A DNA stretch of 64,000 nucleotides from Lepus europaeus (lineage: Eukaryota > Chordata > Mammalia > Lagomorpha > Leporidae): the NCBI RefSeq assembly GCF_033115175.1, contig NC_084827.1:147367701-147431700 (forward strand), written 5' to 3'. The number at the start of each line of letters is the position of its first letter. Position 1 is the stretch's first letter. This document shows positions 44,207 through 55,920 of the stretch, in pieces. Position numbers and translations under genes: made by a program. The notes beneath the pieces were generated by a model. It was not told where the DNA came from, did no database searches, and worked only from the letters and a program-made list of their open reading frames with translations.

Positions 44207-44654
44207 TGAATTCCAGGGAGGTGAGTACTCCCCCCAAATTGACTTTTCTTGGTATCACAACACTGAGATGAGAGAGTTTGCCAGAAGGAACCCTAGCCAA
44301 CCAGGGCTAGACCATCCCTCAGGTGCCAAACTCCACGGTTCTGGAGATTAAATACCTCTGTTTCATCGCACCAGCCTTTGTGCAATCAGCAGGCCTCGAA
44401 TGATCCACACCAGTTGTTAGATACTGGCACAGTAAGGTAGAGCAAATTATGGTAGCTGGATCAACAGGTGACAGACAATCGAACTAGGCCAAATGGGCTA
44501 CCACGTGTGGCCCACAACGCAGGGAGATGCTTTTGACCATACACTGTCTGATTCTCCACCTTGCTCATTTTCCACAACTGCTCTGGGACAGAACCTAGAA
44601 GACGTGTACATTTCAGATTATACAGCTGTTTAATATAAAAGGGAATGTTCATTA
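44207..44654. other. anonymous stretch
   Basis: Nothing is recognised. Confidence 0.4.
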
Positions 44655-44800
44655 CTGATTATTCCACTAACCAGATTTTTACCGAGTGCCTGCCAGGTGC
44701 CCGGCAGCCAATGGTGCTGGAACGCAGAGGTGAATAAGCCAGTCTGGGTTCCTGCGCTTCCAATGTAGGAGAGAAACACAAATAAACACATAAAATAATG
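44655..44800 (-). repeat. L2 3'-end fragment, antisense
   Basis: 'ccgagtgcctgccaggtgccc', 'gaacgcagaggtgaataagcc', 'tcctgcgcttccaatgtagg' and 'gaaacacaaataaacacat' match reverse L2 3' text. Confidence 0.7.
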
Positions 44801-45754
44801 ACAAATTTGAGCCAATGCTCATGCGTCAGTGGCCGAGTGAATGGGGGACAGAGAGTGCCCTCCGTGGCCCATGTCCTCCGGGAAATCCACTGTCAAGGAT
44901 GTATGGGTGGTGGAAGCGGAGTGTTTGCAGAGCCATCAGGGGGCTTGGCACTGTCTTCCACAGCAAGAGGCCTCGCTCTGGCCAGGGTCCTCCCTCTGGA
45001 AGTTTAAGGTCTCCTCCCAGGCACGAGGCGGCCTCCTCTGCTGAGTAACAGAGAGCAGCCCGGAGAGCCAGACTCCGTCTAAAATGCAGCAGGAAAACAA
45101 GACCTCGAGAGGTGACACTGTAGAGCTTCTGATTCTGGCCCAAGTATCAGGAGGAGAAAAGGAAACGGGTTGGGAGTGGCCATCCACACCCAGCCAGTAC
45201 CTGGAACTGGAGGCTAAGAAAATACTCACGTTAAGGGCGACAGTGCTATTCGTACTTTCCACCCTTTTCTCTCTCAGGATATAAACCACCTGGGAAGTGC
45301 CTTCCCTTATAGCTGTCATCAGGATGCTGTCAGATCCCAGCGCAGAGACAGGTGCAGTGCAGGGGTGTGTGTGTCTGTGTTTGTGGGCTACATGGAGGTA
45401 GATGAGATGCGGATGGCAGCCAGATGTACTGACCTACTCAGCGGTGCCTAGTGCGGGGTCATAGACTTGGGAAACAACTACATCTTCATCCTCACTGTCC
45501 TCTCTAACTGAAATGCCAATATTATTTAAGCGACAAAACAGTCCTTTTAACAGCACGAGTGACTCTGTCATCAATAGAAGTCACAGACATGTTCATATCG
45601 CATTATAATTGCTGCAGGCATCTGAAGATATTCCTTGGGTTTACCACTGTTTCACAATTACAGTAGTGATCACACCATCACCAGATCTTGCTATTTAATA
45701 TTAAATAATATATTCATTATCACATCATAAATATTTGTTGTTGAAAAGTACTTG
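44801..45754. other. anonymous stretch, moderately GC-rich
   Basis: Several overlapping frames at 44798-45319 on both strands (up to 127 codons) have no family motif and overlap each other, so none is called. Confidence 0.4.
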
Positions 45755-46088
45755 GGGGCCTGTGCCATGGCACAGTAGGTTAATCCTCCACCTGCGGTGC
45801 TGGCATCCCAAAAGAGGGCCAGTTCTAGTCCCAGCTGCCCCTCTTCCGATCCAGCTCTCTGCTATGGCCTGGGAAAGCAGTAGAAGATGACCCAAGTCCT
45901 TGGGTCCTGCACCCACGTGGGAGACCTGGAAGAAGCTCCTGGCTTCTAGCTTTGGATCAGCTAGGCTCTGGCCACTGCGGCCATTTGGGGAATGAACCAG
46001 CAGATGGAAGACCTTTCTTTCTGTCTTTCTCTCTCTCTCACTGTCTGTAACTCCACCTCTCAAATAAATAAATAAGATCTTTAAAAAT
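45755..46088 (+). mobile_element. CSINE, full length
   Basis: 'ggggcctgtgccatggcacag' head, 'ctatggcctgggaaagcagta' body, 'aaataaataaataagatcttt' tail. Confidence 0.94.
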
Positions 46089-47255
46089 ATATATTTGAAG
46101 ACTGCATTTCAATACTTTTGATTTCCTTTGAAATCTTACATATTTTGTTTTATGCATTTTGAAACATGGTTGTGAGAAAGACTCGTTAGGCCTCCTGGTC
46201 ATCGGAGTGTCCCTGATACAAGAAAGAGGGAGGACTGTCAGACTTACTGCACAGCCCTGCCGGTTGGATAGAACAGGGACACTGGGGACAAAATGCCAAC
46301 ACATCTGCTTTCACATTTTGAGTAGCAAAAGGAAAATGCAATAAAAACTTGTTAATCCCTGCTTTGCACAGGAACATGTACATATTTTTGACCACTTCAT
46401 AGACCAATTCAAAGACTGAATTCCCAAGAGATAAAAAGTGAGTGACGGATCTAAAGAGATTAGAAAGAGATCTGAGAGCACAAGCCCACACTCTTGGGTA
46501 CCAATTGTGCATTTCCTCAAACTTCCCCTAAGTAGAGGTTTGGGGAAAGAAAGAACATCAGTTTCTAGAAATGCTGCACTGTAGGGCCTGGAAAAAGTGC
46601 ACTCAGCCAGCCTGAGCCTTCCCTCTACCCCTGGGGAGGGGGGAGCCCTCTGGGAGGGCATCTACAAGCAGCATTGAAATCCTTAGCCAGTGTGCACCCC
46701 TCCGCTCCTTATCCAGTCACCTTAGGGATGCTCTTTCCAGGAAGCCTGCCTTTCTCAGCAGGGACACAGCACCAACAGCAAGCCCCGAGAAGCTGAGCCA
46801 GGTTCCCAAATGCATGGGCACATGCTGAGACCAGCACTGTACCTTCACTGGCCTAGGCTGAAATGAAATGGCTCCCATTTCCACCTCCTTGCAGGGAAGG
46901 AGGTGAGAAAGGGAGAAGAGATGTTCGTGCAGTTCTTCAAAGGTTTTACAAATTGAATTTGAAGCTTAAAAGGCCATTCACTCACGCCCAACAGCATCCA
47001 TCACACAAATCAAATGATGGTTTCTGACAACACTTCTCCCAGTGGCTCATGGGGTCGAGTGGAAGCTCATTCTGAAGCCACGGTTTAATGGCAAACAGAA
47101 AAGAAGTTGTCAGCTTTCCCAAGATCACAATCCCAGAGCCAGGAAAAGTGTGTTTGGCTCCTTTTCTGCTACTTACCAGGTCCCTTTGTCTATTTGGTTC
47201 CTATATAGGGCTTTTATGAGATGATGTGTGTGAATTGAAAAATGCCTGATCGGGG
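46089..47255. other. anonymous stretch
   Basis: No repeat or gene is recognised. Minus-strand frames at 46038-46661 lack any family signature. Confidence 0.4.
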
Positions 47256-47500
47256 AGGGACTTCAGCCTAGCCATTAAGACACCTGGCTCTCACATTGGA
47301 GCACAGGGGTTTGACTCCAAGCCCTGGCTCCTAACTCCAGACCCTGGGAGGCAGTGGTGATGGTAAAGTAGTCGGGTTCCTGCTGCTCACAAGGGAGACC
47401 TGCGTTGAGTTTCTATGAATCAGCAGATGGGATGCTCTGTCTGTCTCTTGTCTTCTTCTATCTCTTGCAAAAACAAACAAAAAACAAACACAAGAACCAA
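47256..47500 (+). mobile_element. old CSINE, diverged
   Basis: 'gggacttcagcctagccattaag', 'ccctggctcctaactccagac', 'ctcacaagggagacctgcg' and 'gaatcagcagatgggatgc' keep the old-CSINE order. The tail is 'aaaaacaaacaaaaaacaaac'-like. Confidence 0.7.
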
Positions 47501-49514
47501 AAATGACTAAAAAATGTACCTGATCAATGTTAGTCCCTGACTGCTGTTAACTTCTGTTTTCCAAGACAGAAGGGGATGGTCTCAGAGGAAGATTCCGTTT
47601 GTTGAATGAATGCTAAAGTGTCAATCTGTGTCCTGGGCCGCTTCTCATCTGCACTGTTTTTCCCTTGCAGATGATTCAGCCTTTCTCTGGATGATGTATT
47701 CCATGCCCGAGCGTGAAACTATGCTTGCATCTCTCCCACTTTAACAACAGCCCTCTCTCCTTGGCCTCGTGTCTTTTTCCGGGTTCTGCTGCCTCCTGTC
47801 TCCACCTTTGGGACTTGCCTTCCTACAGAGTGCCAGGGTTGTGCTCTGAGCCATGTGGTAGCTTTGTGGTAAAGACTTTCCCCACAGGTGGGGGCTGTGG
47901 TTTCCCAGCAATGCCTGTGCCTGGTGGGTAAGTCTGCCTAATTCTGGGGTGCTCATTGTGGCCACGTGTCTTGGCCAAGTTCTCCCAACATCCTCTATCA
48001 GTGATGGTCTCATTGCCATCAGCTTGACTCCTCTTTCTTAGTCTCTCTTATGTGATTTAGAACTGAATTAACAAGTAGAAAGGAGTAATTTACTGACCTC
48101 CTCAAACCCACGCAATGGAGCAATGCCAAGATTGAAGGGACAGGTGGCGAAGAGCAGCCGGCCATCTGACCTGGATTTATGGTTTCACCATAATCCTGAT
48201 CTAGAGTCGTCCCCCGAGTGCCATTTCCTAAGCCCCCCTTCCTCTTCCCAGGCTCCCATTTAACTGCTGTGAGATCTCGGGAATCCTGGTGAACGCAGCG
48301 GTTCAGGCAGCTGAGATCAGTCATCCGGAGTTGCGAGGTGGGATTAAGCCCTTTGCAAACTCCGGCTCTGCTATTCTGCTGTGTCTAAAATCTGTGGCAA
48401 CAGCCTGGACTCGGGCGCTGCGCCACATTGTGAGGTTCCTCCTCGGGCTCCCTGCAGAGAGCGCACCGTTTTGTGTGGCATCGAAGGCTCTTCATCTCCA
48501 GCCCCGACTACCTGTCACCTCAGTGTCCTATCTCTTCCAGCCACACGGGGAGCCTTGCGGTTCCCTGAGCAAACTCTGTACTTGCAGGCTTTTGTAAGCA
48601 GTGTCTACGTCGCCGGGAAGGGGAGTCCTTTTCTTCCCCCATGGCTGGCCCGGCTAGTTTTGCTACGGATAGCGTCCCTGTCCTGAGAAGCTTCTCGGGC
48701 AAGTTCTTCCTCAGTGTGTTTTCCAGGAATGAGCTCCCTGGGTCAAGGGGCCTGCCTTAGTAGCCGCCGTAAGCTCACGGTGAGGCATCACCTTCTGTGC
48801 GTGGTCATGGTCACTGAACACAGGTTTGTCGGGCGAACGAGTGCTATTTGCCCTTACTCTTGTTAGAAGCAAGCGAAACAATTCGACTTTTCTAGAAGAC
48901 TCCTAGAAGCACATGGCTTAGCAAATCTAAGTTTATTTCACACAGTGGACAACAATGTAAGAAGCTAGCTTAGATTAGATTCTTGAAGGAGATGAGATTT
49001 TCCTGTGTCCCCAATCCCTATTCTGGCCCCTCAGTGAAGAGAAGGGTGAGCCAGACTTCTGTCGCTCCAGTAAAGACTTGTAGTATAAACGAAGCTGAAT
49101 TTGGTAAGAACAAGGTTAGTCTGGGATTTTCCTCAAGACCATGTGCACAACGTATCATAGGCACTGTGGTGTTGTGGGCTATTTCTCAGTGGATCCTTAG
49201 ACAAATGCTAGCTTTTTCTTGACCTTGCCTTGCTGTCGCCTCTCTGTTCTTACTCTTTGCTGTTATTGTGACTATAAAGTCTCAGCTTCAGTTCTGTTTT
49301 TTATCTGCCCAAGTTCCTTCCCGCGACCCTCTAATATTTCTGGGAGAAAGCACACATTCTTCAGTTTTAGCACCCGTTCCTATGGGACATCAGGAAAGGT
49401 TTTGTGTACCTGTGTATATGTTCAGATGTGGAAGAATGGTTACTTAGGGAGAAAGAAAAGTACTGCTTTTTCTAAAATTAAAAGGAAAAATTAAGGATTA
49501 AAAAAAATGTGGTC
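47501..49514. other. anonymous stretch, SINE-free
   Basis: About 2 kb. 48280-48700 is GC-richer and has overlapping frames (102, 101 and 60 codons) in three phases, which argues against one real coding frame. No repeat is recognised. Confidence 0.4.
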
Positions 49515-49580
49515 CTGTATCTGGCATATAAAAATGCCTAATAAATGTTATTCAATAATTATTAGCATTATTGTTAGCCA
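49515..49580 (+). repeat. MIR 3'-end fragment
   Basis: 'tatctggcatataaaaatgcc', 'taataaatgttattcaata' and 'attattagcattattg' resemble the MIR or L2 terminus. Confidence 0.5.
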
Positions 49581-50378
49581 CAATAGGATCCAGTGCTTGA
49601 AAGTGGGTTGGATTTCTACCAGGACCAAATAAAATGTAAGGCCTTCCCGCTCCTGGCTCTACCTTCCCCATAGGAAGCAGAGATTGTACATATATTAGCT
49701 GGAGTTCACCCAAGTTACTTTCGGGACAAACAGGATAAAGTGGTTGGAACAGGGGTCAACAGCTGTTCCTCCTCTGTGACATTCCAGAGATGTGGACAGA
49801 TGGATTCAGATTGACCTTCCTTAGGCAGCGAGTGTGGGAACTGGTGCAGAAGGAGAGGGGGAAGGGAGACTCAGCAAGGGGGAGGACAAGAGGGTTCCCA
49901 GGAGGGCCCAGTAACATGAGAAACCAGGAGAGCAATGTGGAAGTTAGCAGCTCTGTTTCCTGGAGGTGCTGCCCTGAACAGCATGTGAGCAATGAAGGCC
50001 CTGAAAATTGTTCCAGCAGGAGGAAAACCTAGGATGACAGTTTTCCCAAGGCTGGGACAAGACTGCAGTCCCCAAAGGGATCAGGGGTTGCCTCCTTACC
50101 ATTCCAATGATTGCACAGTTGGGAACAGAAGGTCAAATCAGGTTCAATACAAGATGTGGAGTGAGATACATTCCTTATCTTGCCCTCCCCAAATTCAGTC
50201 ATATTTAATTAACATTCCCATTTCCAGAAAATATCCAAGTGTCCCAGGGGTTAAAAAAAGATCTCTTGGACATAGGGCCCTTAAAACCTTTGTGTCCTGC
50301 CAGCAACAAGGCGGGCAGCTGGTCTTCTGTAGGAAAAGAACATGACTCGGTGAAGCCATTAGGTTTTCAGAAAAAATT
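49581..50378. other. anonymous stretch
   Basis: The plus frames 49790-50032 and 49992-50345 have no family motif. No repeat is recognised. Confidence 0.4.
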
Positions 50379-50769
50379 TTAAGAACTGTAGACTTTGCTG
50401 ATAATAATCTCTGTGGGCCCTAAGACCCTATCATAATGACTTGGCTGGGCTCTGCCTGGTTTGTCTTTCTTGATCTTTAATGCTGATGGTCCTGCAATTG
50501 CCACTCCCTTTCTGCCTTTTTTCGGATGATCAAGTGAGCGCATCTTTTGTGAGGGAACCATCGTAAAGCTCAGATCAGCATTGCTTGGCTTCCTGATGTA
50601 TTCTTTCTGCTGACAGCACACAAATTTCTGGTCTGCTCAGGATTAATTCCTCTACAACGATGTCAAGAACACACAAACTCTGCTTCTTCTCTCGATTGAG
50701 TCTGCAGGAATACGAGGCCAGCAGAGAGATAATGGGAGCTACATTTCCCCTTATAGGAAGACTTTGCAA
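50379..50769 (-). other. pair of overlapping frames, possible degraded retrocopy
   Basis: On the minus strand a 64-codon frame (50575-50769) hands over with a phase change and 47-base overlap to an 80-codon frame (50379-50621) rich in lysine ('DHPKKGRKG', 'ALKIKKDKPG'). One interpretation is a frameshifted pseudogene fragment. I do not recognise the protein, no poly(A) tail or target duplication was found, and chance is quite possible. Confidence 0.2.
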
Positions 50770-50969
50770 TTCATATGTGGAATTCTAGCCAAATCATTAC
50801 GAAGACTTTTATGAAGGTTTTGGTGACCTTCAGTTGAAGGCTGGAGGTCAGGTGTATCAATAAACAAGATGTATGTCTCTTTAAAAACCTTGCTCCTATT
50901 CACTGTACTATCAATCATATAGCTAAGCTGACACTCATGTCTAGAGCTTACTTTTCTATGTCAGACCTT

Positions 50970-51175
50970 GTTGAGTTCAAAGCCCTGCTTTGCTCTTTAC
51001 TAAGTCATTGTGGGCAACTTATTTAATCTCTCTAAGCTTCAGCTGCCTTATATGTAAAATGAAGATAGTTATAGTATCAACCTCCCAGGGTTGCAGGTAG
51101 GGTTAAATGAGATAATGCACAATCTGGGAGCAGGAAGCATATAACAAGTATTAGCTATTGCTTTTATAACTTGCG
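50970..51175 (+). repeat. MIR SINE fossil
   Basis: 'gttgagttcaaagccctgct', 'gcaacttatttaatctctct', 'gccttatatgtaaaatgaag' and 'gtagggttaaatgagataat', ending 'aagtattagctattgct'. A well-preserved MIR order. Confidence 0.85.
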
Positions 51176-51189
51176 AGTGACAGACCTGC

Positions 51190-52490
51190 CTCTCTAAGTG
51201 GTCAAAGGTTTTTAGATCTTAAGAACTGAAAGTTTGAATCTACTAGAAGAAAACATAGGGCAGATGCTTCAGGGCATTGAGGTGGGCAAAGATTTTTTGG
51301 CTCAGACCACAAGAGCACAAGAAATGAAAGCAAAAAGTAGACAAATGGAGTTTCGTCAAACTAGGGAGTTTTTGCACAGCTAAGGAAACAATCAACAGAG
51401 TGAAGACACAACCTACAGAATGGGAAAAAATATATGCAAATTATATACCTAACAAGGGATTAATAAGCAAGATGTAAAAGGAACTCAAACAACTCAATAG
51501 CAAAAACACCAAATGATAAATTAAAAAATGGGCAGTAGATTTAAACAGACATTTTTCAAAGGAAGACCTATGGATGGCCAATAGGTGCATGAAAAGAACT
51601 CAATATCACCAGTTGTCAGGGAGATGCAAATCAAAACCACAGTGAGACAGCACTTCATTCAGTTGGAACAGCTGTTACCAAAAAGGATATAATAAGTGTT
51701 CATGCGGATGTGAAGAAAAGGGAACCTCTGTAGACTGTTGGTGAGGATGTAAATTAGTATGGCCATCGTGGAAAACAGCATGGTGGCCAATCCTCCTCAA
51801 TAAAGGTAGAATGACCATCTGATCCAGCAGTCTCACTGATGAATATATAAATTCACTCTGTTGAAGAGACACCTGCTCTCCCATGTTTATTGCAGCTCTA
51901 TTCAGAATAGCCCAGAAATAGAAAGAACCCAAGTATCTATCCACTGATGAACGGACAAAGAAAATGTGGTACAAATATAGAATGGAATACTATTCAGCCA
52001 TAAAAAGGATCAAATTTTGTCATGTGCAGCAGCATGGAATGGAACTGAAGGGCATTATGTTAACTGAAATAAACCAAGCGCAGAAATACAAATACTGCAA
52101 GATCTCACTCATATGTGGAGCATAAGAAAGTTAATCACACAGAAATTGAGTGTCTAGTGGTGGTTTCAGAGGCTGAGTGGGCAGGAGAGGAGAAGGATGG
52201 GGGGGGTATTTAACAGGTGTAACTTACAAATAGATAAGAGTAAGAACTTCCGGGGCTCTAATGCACAGTAGGGAAACTATAGATAGTGACAATGTATACT
52301 ATATTTTCTCAAAAAAATAGAAGAAAGTCTTTGAATGTTTCACCATAAAGAAATGTTAAATGTTTGAGGAGACAGATAAATTTACCCTGGTTGGACATTA
52401 CGCAGTGTATACCCATAGAGAAACATTGCATGGTACCTCATAAATATGTACAATTTTTATGTCAAAAAATAAAAAGGAACAAAAATGGAA
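51190..52490 (+). mobile_element. L1M-type 3' end: ORF2 C-terminus plus 3' UTR
   Basis: Text from 'gaaaacatagggcagatgc' through 'caaagattttttggctcaga', 'atgggcagtagatttaaac' and 'ctcaatatcaccagttgtc' translates in pieces as the L1 ORF2 C-terminal region. It includes 'MWYKYRMEYYSAIKR', encoded near 51966. Stops and frameshifts make it dead. The 3' UTR runs to 'aatatgtacaatttttatg' and an A-rich tail at about 52475. Confidence 0.85.
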
Positions 52491-53239
52491 AAAGATTTTA
52501 AAGTAATTGTTTTAAATTCCTTTTCCTCAAATTTTTCATGTCATCCTTGATAAAACCCCATTGTTTGTTTTTTGTAACACTTGTTACTCAGTGGGATTAG
52601 TCAATCAATATGGCAATTTCTTCTTTTTATTTCTTTTAGGTTTAGCATAATTTCTTGTCTCAGGCTCTGGACTTGCTGGTTTGTGATAATACACACCACA
52701 TTTTTTGAATAAATTTTTCATACCAACATCTGGCATAATATTACAGAGTTCAGTGAGAGAATTTCAGAAGTCTATTTTTCCACATTCATCATGCAAGCAT
52801 TTGAACCTCTGTAAGGAAGAGCTTTGGGGAAAATCAGAAATGAAAATGAAAAGCAAGTTTCTAGGTGGAATTTAGATCAAAGAGGATAGCATCTTGGTTA
52901 CCTTGCTTTACATGGGAGATAGCCACAGGGCTTGTTGTTGATTAGCTTGACAACTATAATTCTGGAATATTCTTCAGTGAAACTTGTAGTTTACACTGGT
53001 AAATATTGTTGTTGAAGGACTATGTATCAAGGAGGAATACTATGTTAATGTCTAAATCAGTGTTTAGAGGCACTGAAGCTGTAAAGTGAAATCAATCCAC
53101 ATAAATATATTCAGTGACTCATTCTTATCAAGCCAACATTTATTCAGTCTCTACAAGAAGTGTGAAACGCAGATTCATTCAGTCTTATTTCTGTCTTATG
53201 GGTGAGGGAGAGTCACACATATGTGGGATAAGAACAACA
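52491..53239. other. anonymous AT-rich stretch
   Basis: No repeat or gene is recognised. Confidence 0.4.
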
Positions 53240-53385
53240 TACTCAGTGAGTTATTTTCATTTCTGTTTTGTGCACAAGGAACTGAGGCTATGAGTTCCTG
53301 AGATCACATAGCTAAAAACTGGCCCAGCTAGGATTAATCTTTAGGACTTCTCGTCCTGTGATTTTAGCCACTGGAATTCCCAAGT
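53240..53385 (-). repeat. MIR SINE fossil (antisense)
   Basis: 'cacaaggaactgaggctatga', 'gatcacatagctaaaaactgg', 'cccagctaggattaatct' and 'gtgattttagccactgga' give a reverse MIR. Confidence 0.65.
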
Positions 53386-53794
53386 CAATGACCTGGCCTC
53401 TTCTGCATTTAAAGTAGTAGACTGAGTCTTGGTTTGTACTCAGTGTAGGAAACACCATCATCTCCCAAGGGCCAGGTGTGAGAGCTGGAGGGGCCAGGAG
53501 AGAGAGGAGAAGCGAGCCATGAGGCTTGGCTCTGGCCTTGGCTGAAAGAAGAATGGGTGGTGAAGACCTTTTGAGTCTCCTACATTGTTGAGCCTAGCTC
53601 AGGGCAGGGGAACAGACAGCAAGCAATACAGACTTGAAGTCCTAGCTCGCGACAAGATGTGTTCTGAACTGTGTCATATCCTTGGAAAGTCAGGCACAGC
53701 AAGATTACCCTGGTTGGAGTGTCAGGAAAATAAACCTACGCTTGCAGCCATATTGCTTGGGGTGGTGGTGGTTGGAGAGCCAACAGAGGAGTAT
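53386..53794. other. anonymous stretch
   Basis: A 121-codon plus frame (53585-53950) extends into the L2 fragment that follows, so it is not called. Confidence 0.4.
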
Positions 53795-53950
53795 TGCATT
53801 CCTTTAGTAAATACTGAGCACTCACTAAGTGCTAGGCACAGGGAATGTAGCTGTAAATGGAAAAGACATGGATTCTATCCTCATCCTGTTTGTAGGCCAC
53901 GGGGGAGGGGCACAGACATTAAGCTGGTAATGACACAGACACATTTGTAG
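53795..53950 (-). repeat. L2 3'-end fragment, antisense
   Basis: 'cctttagtaaatactgagcac', 'tcactaagtgctaggcacag', 'gaatgtagctgtaaatggaa' and 'gacatggattctatcctcatc' track the reverse L2 3' end. Confidence 0.75.
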
Positions 53951-54027
53951 TTACGCTTTCTTCATGGCATTCTACCCTGCTGTACAGACTGCAGAGAGAC
54001 CTGCTTTCAATAGGTTAGAAGTGGAGA

Positions 54028-54310
54028 ATGGGGCCTCTTGGGACACCTGCATCCCATATGGGAAGTGGATTGAGTCCAGGCTACTTCTGATCCAGCTCCC
54101 TACTAATGTGCCAGGGAAAGCAGCAGAAGATGCCCCAAGAGCTTGGGCCCCTGCACCCAATAGGAGACCCAAATGAAGCTACTGACTCCTGGCTTTGGCC
54201 TGACCCAGCCCTGGCTGTTGTGGCCATATGGGGAGTGAACCAGCAGATGGAAGATCTCTCCCACCCCCTTTCTCTGTAGCTCTTTCAAATAAATAAATAA
54301 ATAAATATTT
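54028..54310 (+). mobile_element. old CSINE, 5'-truncated
   Basis: 'cctcttgggacacctgcatcc' start, 'cagctccctactaatgtgcc', 'ctggctgttgtggccatatgg', ending in AAAT units that run directly into the TTTA units of the next, opposite-facing CSINE. Confidence 0.88.
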
Positions 54311-54662
54311 ATTTATTTATTTATTTATTTATTGACAGGCAGAGTGGACAGTGAGAGAGAGAGACAGAGAGAAAGGTCTTCCTTTTTCCGTTGGTTCACC
54401 CCCCAATGGCCACTGTGGCTGGCGCGCTGCAGCCGGAGCACCGCGCAGATCCGAAGCCAGGAGCCAGGTGCTTCTCCTGGTCTCCCATGGGGTGCAGGGC
54501 CCAAGGACTTGGGACATCCTCCACTGCCCTCCCGGGCCACATCAGAGAGCTGGACTGCAAGAGGAGCAACCGGGACGGAATCTGGCGCTCCAACCGGAAC
54601 TAGAACCCGGGGTGCTGGTGCCGCAGGCGGAGGATTAGCCTATTGAGCTGCGGCGCTGGCCC
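54311..54662 (-). mobile_element. young CSINE subfamily member, antisense
   Basis: 'ttattgacaggcagagtggac', 'ggctggcgcgctgcagccgga', 'gcgcagatccgaagccagg' and 'gagctgcggcgctggcccc' keep many CpGs. It abuts the previous CSINE tail-to-tail. Confidence 0.94.
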
Positions 54663-54732
54663 CCATAAACCTTTTTGAAACACCCTCTTACATAATATTA
54701 ATTAGATGTTATACAATCTTCTTTAATATGCT
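54663..54732. other. short spacer between CSINEs
   Basis: Seventy bases of AT-rich unique sequence. Confidence 0.4.
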
Positions 54733-54748
54733 TGAAGGCAGTTTTTTT

Positions 54749-55087
54749 TTTTAATTTTTTATTTTATTTTTTTGACAGGCAGAGTGGATAGTGAGAGAGA
54801 GACAGAGAGAAAGGTCTTCCTTTTGCCATTGGTTCACCCTCCAATGGCCGCTGCGGCCGGCGCATCGCGCTGATCCGAAGCTAGGAGCCAGGTACTTCTC
54901 CTGGTCTCCCATGCGGGTGCAGGGCCCAAGCACTTGGGCCATCCTCCACTGCCTTCCCAGGCCATAGCAGAGAGCTGGCCTGGAAGAGGGGCAACCAGGA
55001 TAGAATCCGGCGCCCCAACCGGGACTAGAACCCCGTGTGCCGGCACCGCAAGGTGGAGGATTAGCCTATTAAGCCATGGCGCCGGCC
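54749..55087 (-). mobile_element. young CSINE subfamily member with perfect 14-bp duplication
   Basis: 'ttgacaggcagagtggatagtg', 'gcggccggcgcatcgcgctg', 'agaatccggcgccccaacc' and 'gccatggcgccggcc'. TGAAGGCAGTTTTT flanks it exactly at 54733-54746 and 55088-55101. High CpG retention marks it as one of the youngest insertions here. Confidence 0.96.
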
Positions 55088-55101
55088 TGAAGGCAGTTTT
55101 T

Positions 55102-55400
55102 AAAATATTTGTTTATTTATTTATTTGGGGGGAGAGAGATAAAGACAGAGAACGTGCTGCCATCCACTGATTCACTCCCCAAATGCCCACAACAGCCGGT
55201 GGGCTGAAGCTGGGAGCCTGGCACTCAAACCAGGTCTCTCATGGGGATGGCAGGAACTCAGTTACCTGAGCCATCCTTCAAGTTGTCTCTTAAGGACTGC
55301 ATTAGCAGGAAACTGGAGTTAGGATCCAGGAGTGGGTATCAAACACGGTGCACCAACAGAGGATGCAGGTGTCTTAACTGCGTGTCCAAATGCCACCCCT
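55102..55400 (-). mobile_element. old CSINE, antisense
   Basis: 'atttgtttatttatttatttg', 'gctgaagctgggagcctggc', 'gcattagcaggaaactgg' and 'gtcttaactgcgtgtccaaat'. An old-group copy whose A-tail hosts the preceding young insertion. Confidence 0.88.
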
Positions 55401-55587
55401 GGAGATAGTTATTAACTCAGTCCTTACCCTTGTGCTGTCAATCACAGGAAATTGTGGGAAGTCTTTGCTTCTACAGTCCAGGTTCTCAGGTTATATGAGT
55501 CTCAGAGCCTCTCATGCTAGAAGTGGGTATTCTGGTAGCTCTAGAAGAGAAGCAACTTTTTAAGGTCACTCTGCCATCTTCAAATTG
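55401..55587. other. short anonymous spacer
   Basis: Nothing is recognised. Confidence 0.4.
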
Positions 55588-55920
55588 ACCTGGAGTCCAG
55601 CATTATGGCACAGGTGGTTAATCTGCCACTTCTCATGTTGGCATCCTATATTGGCTTCTCTGCTTCTGATCTTATCTCCCTGCTAGTGCACCTGGGAAAC
55701 CAGCAGAAGATGGCTCAAATAAATGGGCCCCTGTCACTCATGTGGGAGACCCAGGTGGAGATCCTCATTCCTGGCTTCAGCCTGGACCAGACATGGCTGT
55801 TGTGCCCATTTGGGGAGTGAATCAGCGCATGGGAGATCTCTCATTGTCTCTCTCCCTCTCTCTTGCTGTCACTCTGCCTTTCAAATAGAGAAATAAATCT
55901 TCAAATAATTTTTTAAACAA
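55588..55920 (+). mobile_element. CSINE, diverged
   Basis: 'ctggagtccagcattatggca' head, 'ccctgctagtgcacctggg', 'tcactcatgtgggagaccc', ending 'aaatagagaaataaatcttc'. Confidence 0.88.

Noticed and set aside
53585..53950. 121-codon plus-strand frame
   Set aside because: The distal part is L2 antisense sequence and nothing in it resembles a known protein.
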